From the NCBI GenBank assembly GCA_947561585.1, contig CANNZV010001117.1, positions 62,001 through 126,000 on the forward strand: DNA of 64,000 nt, written 5' to 3'. The notes under the pieces are model-generated. The model saw only the letters and a list, made by a program, of their open reading frames with translations. It had not been told where the DNA came from and did no database searches. Made by a program: the position numbers and the translations under genes. This document shows, piece by piece, positions 11,425-24,800 of this stretch. This DNA comes from Caprella mutica. Lineage: Eukaryota; Arthropoda; Malacostraca; Amphipoda; Caprellidae. Position 1 is the first letter of the stretch; each line of letters starts with the position of its first letter.

Positions 11425-11592
11425 TCAAACGCTTTGCCATTCGAAAGAGAATTCATGAACCACGGAGCGAATGTAGTATGTGATTTGGTTGACAAATTCA
11501 AATCAGTAAAGTTTGACATAAACGAAGTGGCAACAAGTACGCCAGTAAAAAGAACAAATGTGGAGGGAAAATTAGGGAAACAGCCCACATCT
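11425..11592 (+). CDS. 56-codon exon after the microexon, cassette copy 1
   Basis: The acceptor is AATTCTACAG and the donor is TCT|GTAAGA. The exon is 168 nt, open in phase 0 and continuous with the microexon frame (..NYDR then SNALPFEREFMNHG). Read through the donor it would stop at 11,620-11,622. The product is a mixed polar segment with no recognised domain. It differs from its positional counterpart at 35,992 beyond the first residues, so the two cassettes carry different C-terminal exons. Confidence 0.45.
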
Positions 11593-11622
11593 GTAAGAAT
11601 TAGTATGAACAAATACATTTAA

Positions 11623-12840
11623 ACAATGTTATGAATAATTTATATTAAAAATTACTCAGATTTCATTAAAATAACATATTAACAAAGTATAAACTTTTGA
11701 ATTTAAAAAATTGAATACCAATTTACAAGAACCTTCCAACAGTCACATACTCAGATATAATCTATGACAGCCAGTTGTTTCACATTTACTTTATTAGCTT
11801 CGATACAAAAACATATAACTAACTCTTAAGTGTATTGACAATAATTTAGGGGACGATTCCTAAACATCTGATCCTTTTCATTTGTTAAAAAAAATGGAAA
11901 ACTGACAAACCTCAAATATTGAGACAAAATTTATTTACAAGAAATCATTTTTTTTCTTTCATTTGGATCTCAAAATGATATCCTTTGGATGATAGTCACA
12001 CTTTGCAAGACAATATCGCGCTTTTTTTGCTGTTAGTCCTATTGCCCTCTCCAGGATTTTTCTTAGCATCTCCAAAATTGTATACGAAATTTCTCATTGT
12101 TGTTTATCATTTCCTGTATGTTGTTCTTATTTGTAATATACACAGATGGATTTAAGATATTCTTACAAGAAGAAATCATTTGGTGTTAGATTGTGTGATA
12201 AGTTGATCCAAACTCTTCAATGATTGACAAAGAAATTCTGAAATATTTTTTTAGATATCGTTGGCAACTATAGTGCAAGTTTTATTCGTGATCATTGTCG
12301 AATTATTTAAAACCAAGTGGAAGCCAATAGTAAGGGCATTGTGCCACACTACGTTAGCATTGAGTGGAAACGTAGGTTTTTTTATTTGTTCTTCGAATCT
12401 TCAAAATTGTGAGATAAGTTAAATAAACCTGTTAGTGTTGCACAAGCAAATAACATATAACAACTAAAGAACAGTATCAAATTCAGACTTTCACCTGAAA
12501 TTCTGAAGAAGGTGACGAGACCGTAAAAAGAGCAAGACATAATCTAGCAAATTGTGTCTTCCATGCATAGGATATATTAATAGCCAAATGAAAAAAGAAC
12601 TCATAAATGTTCTTATTTCAATGAATTTGGTACTACTACTTTGGTTCAATAATTTTCGCTTTATTACCACATGAAAAGATCATGTATTTATGAGTCACCC
12701 CGTACTTATGTGTTTCATGAGTTTAAATGTGTTAAATTACCCTTCGTTAAAATAATTGGACAAATTTCAGAAGATCTTTAGCATTACACTGTAATACTGA
12801 AATTCTTTCACACTTTTGAGACACAGAGTATATCAAAATT
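11623..12840. other. Intergenic DNA before the array, no gene seen
   Basis: About 1.2 kb of AT-rich DNA with no supported exon or repeat. If the array is transcribed as an independent gene, its promoter and first exon should lie here or upstream. I see no clear candidate except a short open stretch beginning ATG 12,841 that runs through the acceptor of unit 1. Confidence 0.4.
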
Positions 12841-12897
12841 ATGGATGATTATTTGAAGAGCAAGGGAACCGACAGAAAAAAAATTATTTATTTGCAG

Positions 12898-15800
12898 GCG
12901 GGAGCAGTCGGTGGCCAACCTCGCTCAGCACCAGAGAGGCTGCGAGGGTCGGGAGCCGAGAAAGGGACCGCGCCCATGACAGCGGACTGCGGTCATGATG
13001 ATGACAGTGTATGTACACTAGTATACAATTTATTTTGTACATTTGACAAAATCATTTTGTTTTCTCACAAAAGTCAAAACTATGATTTTATGAATGAGTA
13101 AGGGTTATAAAACTAAGCGGGTAATATGCAATTTTTGCAGGCGGGAGCAGTCGGTGGCCAACCTCGCTCAGCACCAGAGAGGCTGCGAGGGTCGGGAGCC
13201 GGAGAAGGGACCGCGCCCATGACAGCGGACTGCGATCATGATGATGACAGTGTATGTACACTAGTATACAATATATTTTGTACATTTGACAAAATCATTT
13301 TGTTTTCTCGCAAAAGTCAAAACTATGATTTTATGAATGAGTAAGGGTTATAAAACTAAGCGGGTAATATGCAATTTTTGCAGGCGGGAGCAGACGGTGG
13401 CCAACCTCGCTCAGCACCAGAGAGGCTGCGAGGGTCGGGAGCCGGAGAAGGGACCGCGCCCATGACAGCGGACTGGGGTCATGATGATGAGGATGACAGT
13501 GTATGTACAGTAGTATACAATATATTTTGTGCATTTGACAAAATCATTTTGTTTTTTTACAAAAGTCAAAACTATGATTCTATGAATGAGTAAGAGGTTA
13601 TAAAACTAAGCAGGTTATATGCAATTTTTGCAGGCAGGAGCAGTCGGTGGCCAACCTCGCTCAGCACCAGAGAGGTGGGTCGGGAGCCGGAGAAGGGACC
13701 GCGCCCATGACAGCGGACTGGGGTCATGATGATGAGGATGACAGTGTATGTACAGTAGTATACAATATATTTTGTGCACTTGACAAAATCATTTTGTTTT
13801 TTTACAAAAGTCAAAACTATGATTCTATGAATGAGTAAGGGGTTACAAAACTTAGCAGGTTATATGCAATTTTTGCAGGCAGGAGCAGTCGGTGGCCAAC
13901 CTCGCTCAGCACCAGAGAGTTTGCGAGGGTCGGGAGCCGGAGAAGAGACCGCGCCCATGACAGCGGACTGGGGTCATGATGATGAGAATGACAGTGTATG
14001 TACAGTAGTATACAATATATTTTGTGCATTTGACAAAATCATTTTGTTTTCTTACAAAAGTCAAAACTATGATTCTATGAATGAGTAAGGGGTTATAAAA
14101 CTAAGCGGGTTATATGCAATTTTTGCAGGCGGGAGCAGTCGGTGGCCAACCTCGCTCAGCACCAGAGAGGCTGCGAGGGTCGGGAGCCGGAGAAGAGACC
14201 GCGCCCATGACAGCGGACTGCGGTCATGATGATGACAGTGTATGTACACTAGTATACAATATATTTTGTACATTTGACAAAATCATTTTGTTTTCTCACA
14301 AAAGTCAAAACTATGATTTTATGAATGAGTAAGGGTTATAAAACTAAGTGGGTAATATGCAATTTTTGCAGACGGGAGCAGTCGGTGGCCAACCTCGCTC
14401 AGCACCAGAGAGGCTGCGAGGGTCGGGAGCCGGAGAAGGGACCGCGCCCATGACAGCGGACTGGGGTCATGATGATGAGGATGACATTGTATGTACAGAA
14501 GTATACAATATATTTTGTGCATTTGACAAAATCATTTTGTTTTCTTACAAAAGTCAAAACTATGATTCTATGAATGAGTAAGGGGTTATAAAACTAAGCG
14601 GGTTATATGCAATTTTTGCAGGCAGGAGCAGTCGGTGGCCAACCTCGCTCAGCACCAGAGAGTTTGCGAAGGTCGGGAGCCGGAGAAGGGACCGCGCCCA
14701 TGACAGCGGACTGGGGTCATGATGATGACAGTGTATGTACACTAGTTTACAATATATTTTGTACATTTGACAAAATCATTTTGTTTTCTCACAAAAATCA
14801 AAACTATGATTATATGAATGAGTAAGGGGTTACAAAACTTAGCAGGTTATATGCAATTTTTTCAGGCAGGAGCAGTCGGTGGCCAACCTCGCTCAGCACC
14901 AGAGAGTTTGCGAGGGTCGGGAGCCGGAGAAGGGACCGCGCCCATGACAGCGGACTGGGGTCATGATGATGAGGATGACAGTGTATGTACAGAAGTATAC
15001 AATATATTTTGTGCATTTTACAAAATCATTTTGTTTTCTTACAAAAGTCAAAACTATGATTCTATGAATGAGTAATAGGTTATAAAACTAAGCGGGTTAT
15101 ATGCAATTTTTGCAGGCAGGAGCAGTCGGTGGCCAACCTCGCTCAGCACCAGAGAGTTTGCGAAGGTCGGGAGCCGGAGAAGGGACTGCGCCCATGACAG
15201 CGGACTGGGGTCATGATGATGACAGTGTATGTACACTAGTTTACAATATATTTTTTACATTTGACCAAATCATTTTGTTTTCTCACAAAAGTCAAAACTA
15301 TGATTTTATGAATGAGTAAGGGTTATAAAACTAAGCGGGTAATATGCAATTTTTGCAGGCGGGAGCAGTCGGTGGCCAACCTCGCTCAGCACCAGAGAGG
15401 CTGCGAGGGTCGGGAGCCGGAGAAGGGACCGCGCCCATGACAGCGGACTGGGGTCATGATGATGAGGATGACAGTGTATGTACAGTAGTATACAATATAT
15501 TTTGTGCATTTGACAAAATCATTTTGTTTTCTTACAAAAGTCAAAACTATGATTCTATGAATGAGTAAGAGGTTATAAAACTAAGCGGGTTATATGCAAT
15601 TTTTGCAGGCAGGAGCACTCGGTGGCCAACATCGCTCAGCACCAGAGAGTTTGCGAAGGTCGGGAGCCGGAGAAGGGACTGCGCCCATGACAGCGGACTG
15701 GGGTCATGATGATGACAGTGTATGTACACTAGTTTACAATATATTTTTTACATTTGACCAAATCATTTTGTTTTCTCACAAAAGTCAAAACTATGATTTT

Positions 15801-18800
15801 ATGAATGAGTAAGGGTTATAAAACTAAGCGGGTAATATGCAATTTTTGCAGGCGGGAGCAGTCGGTGGCCAACCTCGCTCAGCACCAGAGAGGCTGCGAG
15901 GGTCGGGAGCCGGAGAAGGGACCGCGCCCATGACAGCGGACTGCGGTCATGATGATGACAGTGTATGTACACTAGTATACAATATATTTTGTACATTTGA
16001 CAAAATCATTTTGTTTTCTCACAAAAGTCAAAACTATGATTTTATGAATGAGTAAGGGTTATAAAACTAAGCGGGTAATATGCAATTTTTGCAGGCGGGA
16101 GCAGTCGGTGGCCAACCTCGCTCAGCACCAGAGAGGCTGCGAGGGTCGGGAGCCGGAGAAGGGACCGCGCCCATGACAGCGGACTGGGGTCATGATGATG
16201 AGGATGACAGTGTATATACAGTAGTATACAATATATTTTGTGCATTTGACAAAATCACTTTGTTTTCTTACAAAAGTCAAAACTATGATTCTATGAATGA
16301 GTAATGGGTTATAAAACTAAGCGGGTTATATGCAGTTTTTGCAGGCAGGAGCTGTCTGTGGCCAACCTCGCTCAGCACCAGAGAGGCTGCGAGGGTCGGG
16401 AGCCGGAGAAGAGACCGCGCCCATGACAGCGGACTGGGGTCATGATGATGAGGATGACAGTGTATGTACAGTAGTATACAACATATTTTGTGCATTTGAC
16501 AAAATCATTTTGTTTTCTTACAAAAGTCAAAACTATGATTCTATGAATGAGTAAGGGGTTATAAAACTAAGCGGGTTATATGCAATTTTTGCAGGCAGGA
16601 GCAGTCTGTGGCCAACCTCGCTCAGCACCAGAGAGGCTGCGAGGGTCGGGAGCCGGAGAAGGGACCGCGCCCATGATAGCGGACTGGGGTCATGATGATG
16701 AGGATGACAGTGTATGTACAGTAGTATACAACATATTTTGTGCATTTGACAAAATCATTTTGCTTTCTTACAAAAGTCAAAACTATGATTCTATGAATGA
16801 GTAAGGGGTTATAAAACTAAGCGGGTTATATGCAATTTTTGCAGGCAATAGCAGTCGGTGGCCAACCTCGCTCAGCACCAGAGAGGCTGTGAGAGTCGGG
16901 AGCCAAGAAAGGGACCGCGCCCATGACAGCGGACTGCGATCATGATGATGACAGTGTATGTACACTAGTATACAATATATTTCGTACATTTGACAAAATC
17001 ATTTTGTTTTCTTACAAAAGTCAAAACTATGATTCTATGAAGGAGTAAGGGGTTATAAAACTAAGCGGGTTATATGCAATTTTTGCAGGCGGGAGCAGTC
17101 GGTGGCCAGCCTCGCTTGGCATCAGAGAGACTGTGTTTTTTGGTAGCCGGAAGAGAGGTCGTGCCCATGACAGCGGACTGGGGTCATGATGATGATGATG
17201 ACAGTGTATGTAAACTAGTATACAATATATTTTGTACATTTGACAAAATCATTTTGTTTTCTCACAAAAGTCAAAACTATGATTTTATGAATGAGTAAGG
17301 GTTATAAAACTAAGCGGGTAATATGCAATTTTTGCAGGCGGGAGCAGTCGGTGGCCAACCACGCTCAGCACCAGAGAGGCTGCGAGGGTCGGGAGCCGGA
17401 GAAGGGACTGCGCCAATGACAGCGGACTGGGGTCATGATGATGAGGATTACAGTGTATGTACAGAAGTATACAATATATTTTGTGCATTTTACAAAATCA
17501 TTTTGTTTTCTTACAAAAGTCAAAACTATGATTCTATGAATGAGTAAGAGGTTATAAAACTAAGCGGGTTATATGCAATTTTTGCAGGCAGGAGCAGTCG
17601 GTGGCCAACCTCGCTCAGCACCAGAGAGTTTGCGAAGGTCGGGAGCCGGAGAAGGGACTGCGCCCATGACAGCGGACTGGGGTCATGATGATGACAGTGT
17701 ATGTACACTAGTTTACAATATATTTTTTACATTTGACCAAATCATTTTGTTTTCTCACAAAAGTCAAAACTATGATTTTATGAATGAGTAAGGGTTATAA
17801 AACTAAGCGGGTAATATGCAATTTTTGCAGGCGGGAGCAGTCGGTGGCCAACCTCGCTCAGCACCAGAGAGGCTGCGAGGGTCGGGAGCCGGAGAAGGGA
17901 CCGCGCCCATGACAGCGGACTGGGGTCATGATGATGAGGATGACAGTGTATGTACAGTAGTATACAATATATTTTGTGCATTTGACAAAATCATTTTGTT
18001 TTTTTACAAAAGTCAAAACTATGATTCTATGAATGAGTAAGAGGTTATAAAACTAAGCAGGTTATATGCAATTTTTGCAGGCAGGAGCAGTCGGTGGCCA
18101 ACCTCGCTCAGCACCAGAGAGGTGGGTCGGGAGCCGGAGAAGGGACCGCGCCCATGACAGCGGACTGGGGTCATGATGATGAGGATGACAGTGTATGTAC
18201 AGTAGTATACAATATATTTTGTGCACTTGACAAAATCATTTTGTTTTTTTACAAAAGTCAAAACTATGATTATATGAATGAGTAAGGGGTTACAAAACTT
18301 AGCAGGTTATATGCAATTTTTTCAGGCAGGAGCAGTCGGTGGCCAACCTCGCTCAGCACCAGAGAGTTTGCGAGGGTCGGGTACCGGAAAAGGGACCGCG
18401 CCCATGACAGCGGACTTGGGTCATGATGATGAGGATGACAGTGTATGTACAGTAGTATACAATATATTTTGTGCATTTGACAAAATCATTTTGTTTTCTT
18501 ACAAAAGTCAAAACTATGATTCTATGAATGAGTAAGGGGTTATAAAACTAAGCGGGTTATATGCAATTTTTGCAGGCGGGAGCAGTCGGTGGCCAACCTC
18601 GCTCAGCACCAGAGAGGCTGCGAGGGTCGGGAGCCGGAGAAGAGACCGCGCCCATGACAGCGGACTGCGGTCATGATGATGACAGTGTATGTACACTAGT
18701 TTACAATATATTTTGTACATTTGACAAAATCATTTTGTTTTCTCACAAAAGTCAAAACTATGATTTTATGAATGAGTAAGGGTTATAAAACTAAGCGGGT

Positions 18801-21800
18801 AATATGCAATTTTTGCAGGCGGGAGCAGTCGGTGGCCAACCTCACTCAGCACCAGAGAGGCTGCGAGGGTCGGGAGCCGGAGAAGGGACCGCGCCCATGA
18901 CAGCGGACTGGGGTCATGATGATGAGGATGACAGTGTATGTACAGAAGTATACAATATATTTTGTGCATTTTACAAAATCATTTTGTTTGCTTACAAAAG
19001 TCAAAACTATGATTCTATGAATGAGTAAGAGGTTATAAAACTAAGCGGGTTATATGCAATTTTTGCAGGCAGGAGCAGTCGGTGGCCAACATCGCTCTGC
19101 ACCAGAGAGTTTGCGAAGGTCGGGAGCCGGAGAAGGGACTGCGCCCATGACAGCGGACTGGGGTCATGATGATGACAGTGTATGTACACTAGTTTACAAT
19201 ATATTTTTTACATTTGACCAAATCATTTTGTTTTCTCACAAAAGTCAAAACTATGATTTTATGAATGAGTAAGGGTTATAAAACTAAGCGGGTAATATGC
19301 AATTTTTGCAGGCGGGAGCAGTCGGTGGCCAACCTCGCTCAGCACCAGAGAGGCTGCGAGGGTCGGGAGCTGGAGAAGGGACCGCGCCCATGACAGCGGA
19401 CTGCGGTCATGATGATGACAGTGTATGTACACTAGTATACAATATATTTTGTACATTTGACAAAATCATTTTGTTTTCTCACAAAAGTCAAAACTATGAT
19501 TTTATGAATGAGTAAGGGTTATAAAACTAAGCGGGTAATATGCAATTTTTGCAGGCGGGAGCAGTCGGTGGCCAACCTCGCTCAGCACCAGAGAGGCTGC
19601 GAGGGTCGGGAGCCGGAGAAGGGACCGCGCCCATGACAGCGGACTGGGGTCATGATGATGAGGATGACAGTGTATATACAGTAGTATACAATATATTTTG
19701 TGCATTTGACAAAATCACTTTGTTTTCTTACAAAAGTCAAAACTATGATTCTATGAATGAGTAAGGGGTTATAAAACTAAGCGGGTTATATGCAGTTTTT
19801 GCAGGCAGGAGCTGTCTGTGGCCAACCTCGCTCAGCACCAGAGAGGCTGCGAGGGTCGGGAGCCGGAGAAGAGACCGCGCCCATGACAGCGGACTGGGGT
19901 CATGATGATGAGGATGACAGTGTATGTACAGTAGTATACAACATATTTTGTGCATTTGACAAAATCATTTTGTTTTCTTACAAAAGTCAAAACTATGATT
20001 CTATGAATGAGTAAGGGGTTATAAAACTAAGCGGGTTATATGCAATTTTTGCAGGCAGGAGCAGTCTGTGGCCAACCTCGCTCAGCACCAGAGAGGCTGC
20101 GAGGGTCGGGAGCCGGAGAAGGGACCGCGCCCATGATAGCGGACTGGGGTCATGATGATGAGGATGACAGTGTATGTACAGTAGTATACAACATATTTTG
20201 TGCATTTGACAAAATCATTTTGCTTTCTTACAAAAGTCAAAACTATGATTCTATGAATGAGTAAGGGGTTATAAAACTAAGCGGGTTATATGCAATTTTT
20301 GCAGGCAGGAGCAGTCGGTGGCCAACCTCGCTCAGCACCAGAGAGGCTGCGAGAGTCGGGAGCCAAGAAAGGGACCGCGCCCATGACAGCGGACTGCGAT
20401 CATGATGATGACAGTGTATGTACACTAGTATACAATATATTTCGTACATTTGACAAAATCATTTTGTTTTCTTACAAAAGTCAAAACTATGATTCTATGA
20501 ATGAGTAAGGGGTTATAAAACTAAGCGGGTTATATGCAATTTTTGCAGGCGGGAGCAGTCGGTGGCCAGCCTCGCTTGGCATCAGAGAGACTGTGTTTTT
20601 TGGTAGCCGGAAGAGAGGTCGTGCCCATGACAGCGGACTGGGGTCATGATGATGATGATGACAGTGTATGTAAACTAGTATACAATATATTTTGTACATT
20701 TGACAAAATCATTTTGTTTTCTCACAAAAGTCAAAACTATGATTTTATGAATGAGTAAGGGTTATAAAACTAAGCGGGTAATATGCAATTTTTGCAGGCG
20801 GGAGCAGTCGGTGGCCAACCACGCTCAGCACCAGAGAGGCTGCGAGGGTCGGGAGCCGGAGAAGGGACTGCGCCAATGACAGCGGACTGGGGTCATGATG
20901 ATGAGGATTACAGTGTATGTACAGTAGTATACAATATATTTTGTGCATTTGACAAAATCATTTTGTTTTCTTACAAAAGTCAAAACTATGATTCTATGAA
21001 TGAGTAAGGGGTTATAAAACTAAGCGGGTAATATGCAATTTTTGCAGGCGGGAGCAGTCGGTGGCCAACCTCGCTCAGCACCAGAGAGGCTGCGAGGGTC
21101 GGGAGCCGGAGAAGGGACCGCGCCCATGACAGCGGACTGGGGTCATGATGATGACAGTGTATGTACACTAGTATACAATATATTTTGTACATTTGACAAA
21201 ATCATTTTGTTTTCTCACAAAAGTCAAAACTATGATTTTATGAATGAGTAAGGGTTAAAAAACTAAGCGGGTAATATGCAATTTTTGCAGGCGGGAGCAG
21301 TCGGTGGCCAACCTCGCTCAGCACCAGAGAGTTTGCGAAGGTCGGGAGCCGGAGAAGGGACCGCGCCCATGACAGCGGACTGGGGTCATGATGATGACAG
21401 TGTATGAACACTAGTATACAATATATTTTGTACATTTGACAAAATCATTTTGTTTTCTCACAAAAGTCAAAACTATGATTTTATGAATGAGTAAGTGTTA
21501 AAAAACTAAGCGGGTAATATGCAATTTTTGCAGGCGGGAGCAGTCGGTGGCCAACCTCGCACAGCACCAGAGAGTTTGCGAAGGTCGGGAGCCGGAGAAG
21601 GGACCGCGCCCATGACAGCGGACTGGGGTCATGATGATGAGGATGACAGTGTATGTACAGTAGTATACAATATATTTTGTGCATTTGACAAAATCATTTT
21701 GTTTTCTTACAAAAGTCAAAACTATGATTCTATGAATGAGTAAGGGTTAATAAAACTAAGTGGGTTATATGCAATTTTAGCAGGCGGGAGCAGTCGGTGG

Positions 21801-24800
21801 CCAACCTCGCTCAGCACCAGTTAGGCAGCGAGGGTCGGGAGCCGGAGAAGAGACCGCGCCCATGACAGCGGACTGCGGTCATGATGATGACAGTGTATGT
21901 ACACTAGTATACAATATATTTTGTACATTTGACAAAATCATTTTGTTTTCTCACAAAAGTCAAAACTATGATTTTATGAATGAGTAAGGGTTATAAAACT
22001 AAGCGGGTAATATGCAATTTTTGCAGGCGGGAGCAGTCGGTGGCCAACCACGCTCAGCACCAGAGAGGCTGCGAGGGTCGGGAGCCGGAGAAGGGACTGC
22101 GCCAATGACAGCGGACTGGGGTCATGATGATGAGGATTACAGTGTATGTACAGTAGTATACAATATATTTTGTGCATTTGACAAAATCATTTTGTTTTCT
22201 TACAAAAGTCAAAACTATGATTCTATGAATGAGTAAGGGTTATAAAACTAAGCGGGTAATATGCAATTTTTGCAGGCGGGAGCAGTCGGTGGCCAACCTC
22301 GCTCAGCACCAGAGAGGCTGCGAGGGTCGGGAGCCGGAGAAGGGACCGCGCCCATGACAGCGGACTGGGGTCATGATGATGAGGATGACAGTGTATGTAC
22401 AGAAGTATACAATATATTTTGTGCATTTGACAAAATCATTTTGTTTTCTTACAAAAGTCAAAACTATGATTCTATGAATGAGTAAGGGGTTATAAAACTA
22501 AGCGGGTTATATGCAATTTTTGCAGGCAGGAGCAGTCGGTGGCCAACCTCGCTCAGCACCAGAGAGTTTGCGAAGGTCGGGAGCCGGAGAAGGGACCGCG
22601 CCCATGACAGCGGACTGGGGTCATGATGATATCAGTGTATGTACACTAGTATACAATATATTTTGTACATTTGACAAAATCATTTTGTTTTCTCACAAAA
22701 GTCAAAACTATGATTTTATGAATGAGTAAGGGTTAAAAAACTAAGCGGGTAATATGCAATTTTTGCAGGCGGGAGCAGTCGGTGGTCAACCTCGCTCAGC
22801 ACCAGAGAGTTTGCGAAGGTCGGGAGCCGGAGAAGGGACCGCGCCCATGACAGCGGACTGGGGTCATGATGATGAGGATGACAGTGTATGTACAGTAGTA
22901 TACAATATATTTTGTGCATTTGATGAAATCATTTTGTTTTCTTACAAAAGTCAAAACTATGATTCTATGAATGAGTAAGGGTTAATAAAACTAAGTGGGT
23001 TATATGCAATTTTTGCAGGCGGGAGCAGTCGGTGGCCAACCTCGCTCAGCACCAGTTAGGCAGCGAGGGTCGGGAGCCGGAGAAGAGACCGCGCCCATGA
23101 CAGCGGACTGCGGTCATGATGATGACAGTGTATGTACACTAGTATACAATATATTTTGTATATTTGACAAAATCATTTTGTTTTCTTACAAAAGTCAAAA
23201 CTATGATTCTCTGAATGAGTAAGGGGTTATAAAACTAAGCGGGTTATATGCAATTTTTGCAGGCAGGAGCAGTCGGTGGCCAACCTCGCTCAGCACCAGA
23301 GAGTTTGCGAAGGTCGGGAGCCGGAGAAGGGACCGCGCCCATGACAGCGGACTGGGGTCATGATGATGACAGTGTATGTACACTAGTATACAATATATTT
23401 TGTACATTTGACAAAATCATTTTGTTTACTCACAAAAGTCAAAACTATGATTTTATGAATGAGTAAGGGTTAAAAAACTAAGCGGGTAATATGCAATTTT
23501 TGCAGGCGGGAGCAGTCGGTGGCCAACCTCGCTCAGCACCAGAGAGTTTGCGAAGGTCGGGAGCCGGAGAAGGGACCGCGCCCATGACAGCGGACTGGGG
23601 TCATGATGATGACAGTGTATGTACACTAGTATACAATATATTTTGTACATTTGACAAAATCATTTTGTTTTCTCACAAAAGTCAAAACTATGATTTTATG
23701 AATGAGTAAGGGTTAAAAAACTAAGCGGGTAATATGCAATTTTTGCAGGCGGGAGCAGTCGGTGGCCAACCTCGCTCAGCACCAGAGAGTTTGCGAAGGT
23801 CGGGAGCCGGAGAAGGGACCGCGCCCATGACAGCGGACTGGGGTCATGATGATGAGGATGACAGTGTATGTACAGTAGTATACAATATATTTTTTGCATT
23901 TGACAAAATCATTTTGTTTTCTTACAAAAGTCAAAACTATGATTCTATGAATGAGTAAGGGTTAATAAAACTAAGTGGGTTATATGCAATTTTTGCAGGC
24001 GGGAGCAGTCGGTGGCCAACCTCGCTCAGCACCAGTTAGGCAGCGAGGGTCGGGAACCGGAGAAGAGACCGCGCCCATGACAGCGGACTGCGGTCATGAT
24101 GATGACAGTGTATGTACACTAGTATACAATATATTTTGTACATTTGACAAAATCATTTTGTTTTCTCACAAAAGTCAAAACTATGATTTTATGAACGAGT
24201 AAGGGTTATAAAACTAAGCGGGTAATATGCAATTTTTGCAGGCGGGAGCAGTCGGTGGCCAACCACGCTCAGCACCAGAGAGGCTGCGAGGGTCGGGAGC
24301 CGGAGAAGGGACTGCGCCAATGACAGCGGACTGGGGTCATGATGATGAGGATTACAGTGTATGTACAGTAGTATACAATATATTTTGTGCATTTGACAAA
24401 ATCATTTTGTTTTCTTACAAAAGTCAAAACTATGATTCTATGAATGAGTAAGGGTTATAAAACTAAGCGGGTAATATGCAATTTTTGCAGGCGGGAGCAG
24501 TCGGTGGCCAACCTCGCTCAGCACCAGAGAGGCTGCGAGGGTCGGGAGCCGGATAAGGGACCGCGCCCATGACAGCGGACTGGGGTCATGATGATGAGGA
24601 TGACAGTGTATGTACAGAAGTATACAATATATTTTGTGCATTTGACAAAATCATTTTGTTTTCTTACAAAAGTCAAAACTATGATTCTATGAATGAGTAA
24701 GGGGTTATAAAACTAAGCGGGTTATATGCAATTTTTGCAGGCAGGAGCAGTCGGTGGCCAACCTCGCTCAGCACCAGAGATTTTGCGAAGGTCGGGAGCC